A DNA stretch of 36,885 nt from UBA660 sp046704245 (GTDB lineage Bacteria; Bacillota_I; Bacilli_A; RF39; UBA660), in assembly GCA_046704245.1 (NCBI GenBank), contig JBJKSD010000038.1, positions 1-36,885 on the forward strand, given 5' to 3'. Of the stretch, positions 9,122 to 17,355 are shown one piece after another. Positions within the stretch are counted from its first letter, which is position 1. Every line of letters starts with the position of its first letter. The notes beneath the pieces were generated by a model. The model did not search any database and was not told the DNA's origin. It saw only the letters and a program-made list of their open reading frames with translations. A program made the translations under genes and the position numbers.

Positions 9122-9150
9122 GTGACAAAATATTTATGGTCTGATAAAAT
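9122..9150 (+). promoter_or_regulatory. Promoter of the nucleoside kinase gene
   Basis: GTGACA (9122-9127), a 17-base spacer and TAAAAT (9145-9150) preceded by TGA form a plausible promoter 28 bases before the start codon. It probably also reads into gapA, which follows after 23 bases without a terminator. Confidence 0.55.
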
Positions 9151-9177
9151 ATAAGTATATACTAAAGGGGCGATTTG

Positions 9178-10833
9178 ATGAACGACATGATTAAAGTACA
9201 CTTTATTGATGGTAGTGAAAAAGAAATATCTAAAGGCACTACCTGTTTAGATTTGGTTAAAGAATATCAACAACAGTTTAAATATGATATAATCGCTGTT
9301 AAAATAGATAATGCAGTAGAAGAATTAAATTATAAAATAATAGAACCATGTATGATAGAATTTGTGGATCTAAGTAATATAGATGGTAATGAAGTTTATA
9401 TAAGAGGTCTAAAATATTTACTTATTAAAGCTGTTAAAGATATATTAGGTTATCCTACGCAAATAATTATTGAACATTCTATTGATAAAGGTATATATTG
9501 CCAAATAATAGGAGATATTGATGAAGATGTTATTAAGACTATCGAAGATAAAATGCATGAATTAGTTGATAAAAATATACCTTTTGAACGCATAACCGTT
9601 ACAAGAAAAGATGCTATGGATTATTATGAAGAAAATGGCAGAATAGATAAAGTTGGTAATCTAGATTTTCTAACTCAAACTAATGTTACATTATATAAAT
9701 TTGATAATTTATATGATTATTTCTTTGGTGAAATGCCTTTGAGTACAGGTTATTTAAAGAATTTTAAGTTAACCTATATCAAACCTAATGGTATTGTTTT
9801 AAGATTTCCTACTATTTATAATCCGGATATTATACCCGAATATGTTCATCATCAACAATTATTTGATGTTTTTAGGGCATTTGATGAATGGGGTAAAACG
9901 ATTGGTATTAATAATGTAATTGATTTAAATAATAAAGTTGTAGAGGGAACTGCTGCTGAAATAATTAGCATTTCAGAGACCAATCAAAATAATAAATTAT
10001 ATGAAATAGCTGAAGATATATATAATAAGAGAGAAATAATTAAGGTGGTTTTAATAGGAGGTCCTTCTTCATCGGGTAAAACAACTATGGCTCATAAATT
10101 AGCATTATATTTAAAAAGTAAGGGGTTAAACCCTACTCCTATTGGTATCGATGATTATTATGTTAATCGAGTTGATACCCCAAAAACAAAAACTGGTGAG
10201 TATGATTATGAATCAATTGATTCAGTAGATATAGAACTATTCAATAATCATTTAACCAAATTATTAAGTGGCGAAGCAATAACTTTACCTAAATATAATT
10301 TTATTACTGGTGAAAAAGAATTTGTTGGAACCAAATTAAAACTGCAAAAAAATGATATACTAATTATAGAAGGATTACATGGTTTAAATGAAAAATTAAC
10401 AACCTCGGTACCAAGAACTAATAAGTATAAAATATATATTAGTCCTTTAACTGTTTTAAATATTGATAATCATAACCGTATTTCAACTGCTTTAGTAAGA
10501 AAATTAAGAAGAATGGTTAGAGATAATCGTACTAGGGGTAATGATCCATTGGATACTATGGAACATTGGGCCCAAGTAAGAGAAGGCGAAGAAAAATATG
10601 TTTTTCCTTTTCAAGATGATGCTGATGTTGTCTTCAATACCGCTTTAATTTATGAAATAAATGTTTTGAAAGCTTATGTTGAACCACTATTATTTTCAAT
10701 TAAACAAGATTCAAAATATTATGATGAAGCCCGTAAAATAATAAAATTTTTAGATAACTTTTTACCTATACCAGATGATGATGTGCCCAAAGATTCATTA
10801 CTTAGAGAATTTATTGGTGGAGGTTATTTATAA
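9178..10833 (+). CDS. Nucleoside (uridine) kinase with threonyl-tRNA-synthetase-like N-terminal domains
   Basis: This protein of about 551 residues combines an N-terminal TGS domain (residues 3-60: VHFIDGSEKEISKGTTC) and a second-additional-domain-like region of the kind found in threonyl-tRNA synthetase with a C-terminal P-loop kinase of the uridine kinase/phosphoribulokinase family. The Walker A is GGPSSSGKTTMA near residue 295, followed by IGIDDYYVNRVDTP and IIEGLHGLN, both typical for uridine kinases. The family is common in Firmicutes and is usually annotated as nucleoside kinase; the likely reaction is phosphorylation of uridine or a related nucleoside. There is no tRNA synthetase catalytic domain. 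I start at ATG 9178, seven bases after AGGGG; a TTG at 9175 and ATG at 9187 are possible. It is followed 23 bases later by gapA. Confidence 0.85.
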   Translation: MNDMIKVHFIDGSEKEISKGTTCLDLVKEYQQQFKYDIIAVKIDNAVEELNYKIIEPCMIEFVDLSNIDGNEVYIRGLKYLLIKAVKDILGYPTQIIIEHSIDKGIYCQIIGDIDEDVIKTIEDKMHELVDKNIPFERITVTRKDAMDYYEENGRIDKVGNLDFLTQTNVTLYKFDNLYDYFFGEMPLSTGYLKNFKLTYIKPNGIVLRFPTIYNPDIIPEYVHHQQLFDVFRAFDEWGKTIGINNVIDLNNKVVEGTAAEIISISETNQNNKLYEIAEDIYNKREIIKVVLIGGPSSSGKTTMAHKLALYLKSKGLNPTPIGIDDYYVNRVDTPKTKTGEYDYESIDSVDIELFNNHLTKLLSGEAITLPKYNFITGEKEFVGTKLKLQKNDILIIEGLHGLNEKLTTSVPRTNKYKIYISPLTVLNIDNHNRISTALVRKLRRMVRDNRTRGNDPLDTMEHWAQVREGEEKYVFPFQDDADVVFNTALIYEINVLKAYVEPLLFSIKQDSKYYDEARKIIKFLDNFLPIPDDDVPKDSLLREFIGGGYL

Positions 10834-10856
10834 AAAAATAAAAAAGGAGAATAGAA

Positions 10857-11864
10857 ATGAAAGTAGCAATTAATGGTTTTGGAAGAATTGGTCGAGTATT
10901 ATTCCGTTTAATGGAAGGGGATTCTAACTTTGAGATAGTAGCAATTAATGATTTAACAGATGCTGAACAATTAGCATATCTATTAAAATATGATACTAAT
11001 CATGGTATTTATAAGAAAGATCAAATTAGTTATCAAGATGGCTATCTATTAGTAGGAGATAAAAAAATTAAGATCTATGCTGAAAAAGATCCTAATAATT
11101 TACCATGGAAAGATTTAAATATTGATTTAGTATTTGAATGTACTGGTATATTTACTTCAGAAGAAAAAGCTATGGCTCATATTAATGCTGGAGCTAAAAA
11201 AGTATTAATATCAGCACCTGCTAAGGGCAATGTTAAGACTATTGTTTATAATGTTAATGACCATACTTTAGATGGTAGTGAAAAGATTATTTCAGCAGCT
11301 AGTTGTACTACTAACTGTTTAGCGCCAGTTCTTAAAGTATTAGATGATAATTTTAAAATTAAACATGGTTATATGACCACTGTTCATGCTTATACTAATG
11401 ATCAAGTCATATTAGATATTCCTCATCGTAAAGGGATAACATCTAGAAGGGGTAGAGCAGCAGCTGCTAATATTGTACCTACTTCAACTGGTGCTGCTAG
11501 TGCTATTGGATTAGTATTACCTCAATTAAATGGCAAATTAGATGGAATAGCATTGCGTGTTCCTGTGACTGATGGTTCAGTTATTGACCTTACCTTACAA
11601 TTAGAAAAGAATACAACAATTGACGAAATAAACAATACTTTTAAAAATAATAGTAATGAGACCTTACAATTTACTATTGATCCAGTTGTATCAAGTGATA
11701 GTATTAGTACTACTTATGGAGCATTAGTTGATGGATTAAGTACTAATATCTTAGAAGTTAATGGTGAACAAGTAGTAAAAGTAATAGCTTGGTATGATAA
11801 TGAAATGGGTTATAGTGCTCAAATGTTAAGAACAGCTAAATATTTTATGGAATTAAATAAATAA
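10857..11864 (+). CDS. gapA: Glyceraldehyde-3-phosphate dehydrogenase, type I
   Basis: This enzyme oxidises glyceraldehyde 3-phosphate to 1,3-bisphosphoglycerate with NAD+ in glycolysis. The 335-residue product begins with the Rossmann motif AINGFGRIGRVLFR and has the catalytic cysteine in SAASCTTNCLAP near residue 151, with the partner histidine in TTVHAYTNDQ. The conserved WYDNEMGYS is near the C-terminus. An AAAAGGAGAATAGAA ribosome binding site precedes the ATG. It lies between the nucleoside kinase and pgk, forming a partial glycolytic cluster gapA-pgk-tpiA; no gpm or eno follows in the window. A strong terminator follows, so pgk-tpiA has its own promoter and the cluster can be expressed unevenly. 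Confidence 0.98.
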   Translation: MKVAINGFGRIGRVLFRLMEGDSNFEIVAINDLTDAEQLAYLLKYDTNHGIYKKDQISYQDGYLLVGDKKIKIYAEKDPNNLPWKDLNIDLVFECTGIFTSEEKAMAHINAGAKKVLISAPAKGNVKTIVYNVNDHTLDGSEKIISAASCTTNCLAPVLKVLDDNFKIKHGYMTTVHAYTNDQVILDIPHRKGITSRRGRAAAANIVPTSTGAASAIGLVLPQLNGKLDGIALRVPVTDGSVIDLTLQLEKNTTIDEINNTFKNNSNETLQFTIDPVVSSDSISTTYGALVDGLSTNILEVNGEQVVKVIAWYDNEMGYSAQMLRTAKYFMELNK

Positions 11865-11882
11865 CTGCTTTAGCAGTTTTTT
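11863..11882 (+). terminator. Rho-independent terminator after gapA
   Basis: AACTGC and GCAGTT form a perfect stem around a TTTA loop, followed by a T run. It starts within the gapA stop codon. Confidence 0.85.
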
Positions 11883-11908
11883 ATTGTCTTTATCTTTTAA
11901 TTTATTAA

Positions 11909-11917
11909 TGATATACT
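11909..11917 (+). promoter_or_regulatory. Extended -10 promoter before pgk
   Basis: TGA followed by TATACT lies 19 bases before the pgk start and just after the gapA terminator. No clear -35 hexamer is seen. Confidence 0.5.
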
Positions 11918-11936
11918 AATAACATATGGAGGATAT

Positions 11937-13121
11937 ATGAAAAAGACAATCAATGATTATAATTTAAGTGGCAAAAAAGTAATTATTAGATGTGATTTTA
12001 ATGTTCCAATAGAAAATAATAATATTATTGATGATAATAAAATAGAAGAAAGTTTACCTACGATTAAGTATGTTATTGAAAATAAAGGTAAAGCTATTTT
12101 ATTATCACATTTAGGGCGAATAAAAACTGAAGAAGACAAAGTAAAAAACAGTTTAAAACCAATTAGTGAACATTTAAGTACCTTATTAAATATAAATGTT
12201 AAATTTATACCTTATACTGGAGGTAAAGAAGTAGAAGAAATTATTAATAGTATGAGTGATGGTGATGTAGTATTATTAGAAAATACTAGATATGAAGATT
12301 TAGATGGTGAAAAAGAAAGTTCTAATGATATTGAATTAGGTAAATATTGGGCTTCACTAGGTGATCTTTTTATAAATGATGCTTTTGGTACTAGTCATCG
12401 TGCCCATGCTTCTAATGTAGGTATTGCATCTAATTTACCAAGCGGTATTGGTTTATTAGTTGAAAAAGAATTAAATAAAATGGTACCAGTTATTGATAAC
12501 CCGGCAAGACCTTTTATAGTAATAATGGGCGGTGCTAAAGTAAGCGATAAAATAGAAGTAATTGATAATTTAGTAAAAATAGCTGATAAGTTAATAATTG
12601 GTGGCGGTATGTGTTTTACATTCTTAAAAGCTCTTGGTTATAATATTGGTCTATCTTTATTAGAAGAAAATCAAATTGCTTTCTGTCAAAAAATATTAAC
12701 TAGTTATAAGGATAAAATAGTTTTACCTATCGATATTAATGTGACCTTAGAATATTCACCAAATGCTAGTAGTAAGATAGTTAATATTGATAAGATTAAT
12801 TATAATGAAATGGGGTTAGATATTGGACCTCAAACGATAGCTTTATTTAAAAACACTTTAAGTAATGCTAAAACAGTCATATGGAATGGTCCAGTGGGAG
12901 TATATGAGTTTGATAAATTTAATACTGGCACTAAACAATTGTGTGAAGTATTAGCTAGGTCAACAGCTAAAGTGATTATTGGTGGTGGCGATAGTGCCGC
13001 TTTTGTAAATAAATTTGGGTATCAAGATGAATTTTATCATGTATCAACTGGTGGAGGAGCAACATTAGAATTATTAGCCGGTAAAGAATTACCTGGTATT
13101 AAAATTATTAGCGATAAGTAA
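11937..13121 (+). CDS. pgk: Phosphoglycerate kinase
   Basis: Pgk transfers the acyl phosphate of 1,3-bisphosphoglycerate to ADP, the first ATP-yielding step of glycolysis. The 394-residue product has the expected length and motifs: RCDFNVPIE at the N-terminus, LSHLGR, LLENTRYED, NDAFGTSHRAHASNVG, GGAKVSDKIEVI, the hinge region, WNGPVGVYEF, and GGGDSAAFVNKFG plus STGGGATLELLAGK for nucleotide binding. The ATG follows ATGGAGGATAT. It has its own promoter after the gapA terminator and is followed by tpiA nine bases later, so the two are co-transcribed. A run of asparagine near residue 23 (IENNNIIDDN) is an AT-driven expansion in a surface loop. Confidence 0.98.
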   Translation: MKKTINDYNLSGKKVIIRCDFNVPIENNNIIDDNKIEESLPTIKYVIENKGKAILLSHLGRIKTEEDKVKNSLKPISEHLSTLLNINVKFIPYTGGKEVEEIINSMSDGDVVLLENTRYEDLDGEKESSNDIELGKYWASLGDLFINDAFGTSHRAHASNVGIASNLPSGIGLLVEKELNKMVPVIDNPARPFIVIMGGAKVSDKIEVIDNLVKIADKLIIGGGMCFTFLKALGYNIGLSLLEENQIAFCQKILTSYKDKIVLPIDINVTLEYSPNASSKIVNIDKINYNEMGLDIGPQTIALFKNTLSNAKTVIWNGPVGVYEFDKFNTGTKQLCEVLARSTAKVIIGGGDSAAFVNKFGYQDEFYHVSTGGGATLELLAGKELPGIKIISDK

Positions 13122-13130
13122 AGGAATGAT

Positions 13131-13850
13131 ATGATGAAAAAGATAATTGTTGCTAACTTAAAGATGAATCTTACGTTAGCAGAAGCAAATAGCTATTTAA
13201 CTAATATTAAAGATAAAATAACTGATCAGTTAGAAGTTATTATATGTCCTTCTTTTCCCTATTTAACCTTATTTAAAGGGTATCAATTTAAATTAGGGGC
13301 TCAGAATGTCTTTAATCTAGAAAAGGGTAGTTATACGGGAGAAGTTTCACCAGTTCAATTAAAATCAATTGGGGTTGAATATGTTATTGTGGGGCACAGT
13401 GAAAGGCGTTTAATTTTTAAAGAAGATAATCAGTTTATTAATGAGAAAATAAAAGCTATTTTAAATCAAAATATGCTACCTATTTTATGTGTTGGTGAAA
13501 CTTTAGAAGAACGATCAGCTAATAAAACTTCGACAGTCATTCAAACTCAACTTGAAGCATGTTTAAAAGATCTTAATATAACTAACAATATTATTATGGC
13601 ATATGAACCTATATGGGCTATTGGTAGTGGACAAACACCAACTAGTGATGAAATAAGAGAAGTAATGCAATTTATTAAAGATTATATTAATAATAAATAT
13701 CAAATTAATATTAGAGTACTATATGGTGGAAGTGTTAATAAAGATAATATTAAATCAATTATCGATATTGATAATGTCGATGGTGTATTAATAGGAGGAG
13801 CTTCTATTGATAGTAATAATTTATTATCAATGTTGAATTTAGTAGAATAA
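13131..13850 (+). CDS. tpiA: Triose-phosphate isomerase
   Basis: TpiA interconverts dihydroxyacetone phosphate and glyceraldehyde 3-phosphate. The 239-residue TIM barrel has the catalytic lysine in ANLKMN, the catalytic histidine in VIVGHSERR, the catalytic glutamate in AYEPIWAIGSGQTP with flexible loop 6, and the phosphate-binding ends LYGGSVN and VLIGGASI. The tryptophan of the usual NWKMN motif is replaced by leucine, which is uncommon, but the asparagine and lysine are kept. Two adjacent ATGs (13131 and 13134) are possible; AAGGA at 13121-13125 is slightly better spaced for the second. It follows pgk by nine bases. No clear terminator is visible after the stop. Confidence 0.96.
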   Translation: MMKKIIVANLKMNLTLAEANSYLTNIKDKITDQLEVIICPSFPYLTLFKGYQFKLGAQNVFNLEKGSYTGEVSPVQLKSIGVEYVIVGHSERRLIFKEDNQFINEKIKAILNQNMLPILCVGETLEERSANKTSTVIQTQLEACLKDLNITNNIIMAYEPIWAIGSGQTPTSDEIREVMQFIKDYINNKYQINIRVLYGGSVNKDNIKSIIDIDNVDGVLIGGASIDSNNLLSMLNLVE

Positions 13851-13922
13851 TCATTTAATTAAATAAACATAAATAAAAATAATATTATATCCTTACTCAT
13901 AAGATAAAATATGGGTGATTAA

Positions 13923-14882
13923 ATGGACATAATATTGTTTTTATTGATAGCTATTGTAACTATACTTATCAGTATTAAATTATCATATTATGCTGATGTT
14001 TTAGATAAAAAGACTAACTTTGGGGGCATGATTATTGGTGGTATATTATTAGCTGGAGTAACTAGTTTACCGGAATTAATTACCAGTATATCTAGCATTA
14101 CTTTAAAGAATCCTAGTTTAGCTTTAGGAGATATATTGGGTAGTAATCTATTTAATATATTTATTATTGTTTTTTTTGATATTATTTATCTTAAGAAACG
14201 CTTTATGAATAAAATATCACCCCATTACTTAGCTTCTCATTTTGTATTAATCTATATCTATATTGTTATTATTTCTTATTTTACTGGTGATTTTATTGGA
14301 GGAATATATGGTATTGGTATTCCTACCATTATGATTATTTTAAGTTTCTTAATATATTTGATGGTTATATCTAAGTTTGATATCGGTGAGCAAGGAATAG
14401 AATATGACATACACGAAAAAAATGTTGGATATAAATTTTTATTTACTAGTATAATAATGGTTATTATTAGTGTTCTTCTAACTTATAGTGCTAATAAAAT
14501 AACTATTAATTATCCCCATTTTTCATCTAGTGCTATTGGAGCTTCATTACTAGGTATTACAACTAGTTTACCAGAAATGGTATCAGTCTTTGCCCTTATT
14601 AAAATAGGTAGTTATAATTTAGCGTATGCAAATATTATTGGTAGTAATATTATTAATTTTGTAATACTAGCAATTGGTGATATATTATTATTTAGTAAAA
14701 GAATATATGATTTTTATGATAACGATTGTATAGCTTTAGCATATCTTGGCTTAGCGTTTACCATTATGATGATATATCCAGTTAAAAGACAACGTAATTT
14801 ATTTACTTTTACATATATTTTTCCATCGATCTTTATTACCCTCATGTATTTACTATTTTGGTATATAATAGTTATACGATGA
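13923..14882 (+). CDS. Sodium/calcium exchanger family (CaCA/YrbG-type) transporter
   Basis: A 319-residue integral membrane protein of the cation/calcium antiporter superfamily, which exchanges Ca2+ for Na+ or H+ across the membrane. Two inverted alpha repeats are visible: GVTSLPELITSISSI with ALGDILGSNLFNIF in the first half (residues about 40-82), and GITTSLPEMVSVFALI with NIIGSNIINFVI in the second half (residues about 208-245). The acidic residues in SLPE and the asparagines in GSN line the ion-binding site in characterised members. About ten hydrophobic segments are present. The start ATG follows ATGGGTGATTAA. It lies alone between tpiA (73 bases upstream) and secG (57 bases downstream). 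The precise ions cannot be read from sequence. Confidence 0.87.
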   Translation: MDIILFLLIAIVTILISIKLSYYADVLDKKTNFGGMIIGGILLAGVTSLPELITSISSITLKNPSLALGDILGSNLFNIFIIVFFDIIYLKKRFMNKISPHYLASHFVLIYIYIVIISYFTGDFIGGIYGIGIPTIMIILSFLIYLMVISKFDIGEQGIEYDIHEKNVGYKFLFTSIIMVIISVLLTYSANKITINYPHFSSSAIGASLLGITTSLPEMVSVFALIKIGSYNLAYANIIGSNIINFVILAIGDILLFSKRIYDFYDNDCIALAYLGLAFTIMMIYPVKRQRNLFTFTYIFPSIFITLMYLLFWYIIVIR

Positions 14883-14938
14883 TTTTATTTGCAAATAGTT
14901 AGATAATGTGATAAATTAGTGAGGTAGGAAGTGATAAT

Positions 14939-15184
14939 ATGCCAATTTATTTTATTGCTATTGCTGATATAATGCCCAATATTTTAATGATCATATCAAT
15001 TTTATTAATAATGATTGTTCTACTTCAAAGTGGAAAAGCTGAAAGCGCCTCTAATCTTATGATGGGTGGTAATGCCGAACTTTTCCAAAATCGTAAAGAA
15101 AGAGGAGCTGAATTATTTATTAGTAGATTTACTATGATATTAGGAATTTTATTCTTTATAATATCATTAGTGTTATCATTTTAA
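14939..15184 (+). CDS. secG: Preprotein translocase subunit SecG
   Basis: SecG is the small accessory subunit of the SecYEG protein-conducting channel in the membrane. The 81-residue product has two transmembrane segments (residues about 12-29 and 60-80) joined by a loop with LLQSGKAESASNLMMGG, which matches the conserved LLQ-G-K region of SecG. The ATG follows GGAAGTGATAAT. secG followed by rnr, smpB and ssrA is a widespread Firmicutes order and is kept here. A terminator separates it from rnr. Confidence 0.93.
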   Translation: MPIYFIAIADIMPNILMIISILLIMIVLLQSGKAESASNLMMGGNAELFQNRKERGAELFISRFTMILGILFFIISLVLSF

Positions 15185-15213
15185 AAAAAGGGACTTATAT
15201 TAAAGTCTTTTTT
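15183..15213 (+). terminator. Rho-independent terminator after secG
   Basis: AAAAGGGACTT and AAGTCTTTTTT form a stem with a short ATATTA loop followed by a T-rich run, directly after the secG stop. Confidence 0.75.
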
Positions 15214-15255
15214 ATTTTATAATAGAGATATAAGCTAGATAGAAGTTGGTGGATA

Positions 15256-17355
15256 ATGAAAGAACAAGTATTAGATATTTTAAAAGATAGTGATAAGGCT
15301 CTAGATATAACTGAGATAGCTAATCGTTTAGGATTAACTACTAAAGAAGAATATCAAGAGTTAATGAAAGCGATGAATGAATTAGAAAAAGAGTCAGCCG
15401 TTTATCATACTAACAAAAATAAATATATGTTATTTAATAAGAGTCACTTACGTAAGGGTATTTTAAGAATCAATAGAAGAGGTTTTGGATTTGTTGAATT
15501 ACCCGATGAAGAAAATGATATCTTTATTGAATATAAGAATTTAAATGGTGCTATTCATAATGATGTTGTAGCTGTTGAAATAATTTCTGATAAAGGGTTA
15601 GAACATCAAGAAGGACGCATTGTTAAAGTACTTACCAGAGAATTACAAAATCTTGTTGGTGAATATTATATAAAAAATAATAAAGGATATATTAAATTAG
15701 ATGATAATAAAGTAAAACTAAATATTAGTATTGATAAAGATAAGACTAAAGGAGCTGTAGCTGGTCACAAAGTTATAGTTAAAATAACAGATGATTTGGG
15801 TAAAAATAGATATAAAGGTGAAATTGTTAGAATTTTAGGACATAAAGATGATCCTGGGGTCGATATTCTATCGATAGCGCATAAATATAATATCAATGAT
15901 GAATTTAATGAAGAAGTTCAAAAAGAGGTTGAATTAATATCTAATGAAGTAAGTGCCGATGAAATAAAAAAACGAAAAGATTTACGTAATGAAGAAATCT
16001 TCACCATCGATGGTATTGATGCTAAGGACTTAGATGATGCTATTTCATTAAAGAAATTAGATAATGGTAATTATTTACTTGGAGTGCATATTGCAGATGT
16101 TAGTTTCTATGTTAAAGAAGATACTGCTCTTGATAGAGAAGCATATGATCGAGGTACTAGTGTTTATTTAGTAGATCGTGTTATACCAATGTTGCCTCAT
16201 ACTTTATCTAATGGTATTTGCTCTCTAAATGAAAATGTAGATCGTTTAACAATTACATGTGAAATGGAAATAGATAGTAATGGTAAAACGATTAAATATG
16301 ATATATTTGAAAGTGTTATTAACTCTAAAAAGAGGATGACTTATGAGGATGTTAATCAAATCTTAGAACAAGATAAAATAGTAGTAGGTTATGAACCTTT
16401 TGTTAATACTTTAAAAGAAATGAAATTATTAGCTGATATTTTAAGAAAATTTAAATTAAAAAGAGGTTATATTGAATTTGATACTGAAGAAGCTAAAATA
16501 GAAGTAGATGATAAGGGTAAACCATTAGCTATATCTAAAAGATATCGTGGTGTTGGAGAAAACTTAATTGAAGACTTTATGATAGCTGCTAATGAAGCTG
16601 TAGCTAGTTACATTTACTTTATGGAATTACCTTTTGTTTATCGTATACATGAATATCCTAGTGAAGAAAAGATTAGATCATTCTTAACTTTTATTAGTAC
16701 TTTAGGATATAGTGTTAAAGGTAAACCAAAAGATATTCATCCTAAAACTATTCAACAAATATTAGATTATCTTCACGATAAGAAAGAATTTGGAATTTTA
16801 TCTAATCTATTATTAAGATGTATGAAAAAAGCTATCTATTCGCCTGAAAATAAGGGCCATTATGGCTTAGCAAGTACATGTTATACCCATTTTACTTCAC
16901 CAATTAGAAGGTATCCAGATACTACTGTTCATCGTTTACTTAGAACATATATTTTTAATAAACAATTAGATAATGAAACCAAAAAATATTGGCATACCAA
17001 ATTAGTACCATTATGTGAACATTCTTCAATAAAAGAACAAGATTCAGTTGATTGTGAAAGAGAAGTAACTAGTATGAAGATGGCTGAATATATGACTGAG
17101 CATATTGGTGAAGAATTTGAAGGTATTATTGCATCAGTTATGAATTTTGGATTATTTATTCAACTAGATAATTTAATTGAAGGTTTAGTTCATGTCAATG
17201 ATATGAAAGGCGATTATTATACTTATGACGAAATATCATTAAGTTTAATTGGTGAAAGAACTAAGAAGCGATATCGTATAGGTGATACCATTAAAGTTAA
17301 AGTTATAGCTGCTTCTAAAGAAGAACAAAATATTACTTTTGAGATAGTGAAATAG
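15256..17355 (+). CDS. rnr: Ribonuclease R (RNB family 3'-5' exoribonuclease)
   Basis: RNase R is a processive 3'-5' exoribonuclease that degrades structured RNA and, with SmpB-tmRNA, faulty mRNAs on stalled ribosomes. The 699-residue product shows an N-terminal winged-helix region (residues 1-60), two cold-shock-like OB domains (about 65-230), the RNB catalytic domain starting near FTIDGIDAKDLDDAISL (residues about 251-267, with the metal-binding aspartates), and a C-terminal S1 domain (GEEFEGIIASVMNFGLFIQL onward, about 618-698). The lysine-rich tail found after S1 in some homologues is missing. It is part of secG-rnr-(capA-like)-smpB-ssrA. A TATAAT at 15218 may be its promoter. The ATG follows GAAGTTGGTGGATA. 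Confidence 0.96.
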   Translation: MKEQVLDILKDSDKALDITEIANRLGLTTKEEYQELMKAMNELEKESAVYHTNKNKYMLFNKSHLRKGILRINRRGFGFVELPDEENDIFIEYKNLNGAIHNDVVAVEIISDKGLEHQEGRIVKVLTRELQNLVGEYYIKNNKGYIKLDDNKVKLNISIDKDKTKGAVAGHKVIVKITDDLGKNRYKGEIVRILGHKDDPGVDILSIAHKYNINDEFNEEVQKEVELISNEVSADEIKKRKDLRNEEIFTIDGIDAKDLDDAISLKKLDNGNYLLGVHIADVSFYVKEDTALDREAYDRGTSVYLVDRVIPMLPHTLSNGICSLNENVDRLTITCEMEIDSNGKTIKYDIFESVINSKKRMTYEDVNQILEQDKIVVGYEPFVNTLKEMKLLADILRKFKLKRGYIEFDTEEAKIEVDDKGKPLAISKRYRGVGENLIEDFMIAANEAVASYIYFMELPFVYRIHEYPSEEKIRSFLTFISTLGYSVKGKPKDIHPKTIQQILDYLHDKKEFGILSNLLLRCMKKAIYSPENKGHYGLASTCYTHFTSPIRRYPDTTVHRLLRTYIFNKQLDNETKKYWHTKLVPLCEHSSIKEQDSVDCEREVTSMKMAEYMTEHIGEEFEGIIASVMNFGLFIQLDNLIEGLVHVNDMKGDYYTYDEISLSLIGERTKKRYRIGDTIKVKVIAASKEEQNITFEIVK

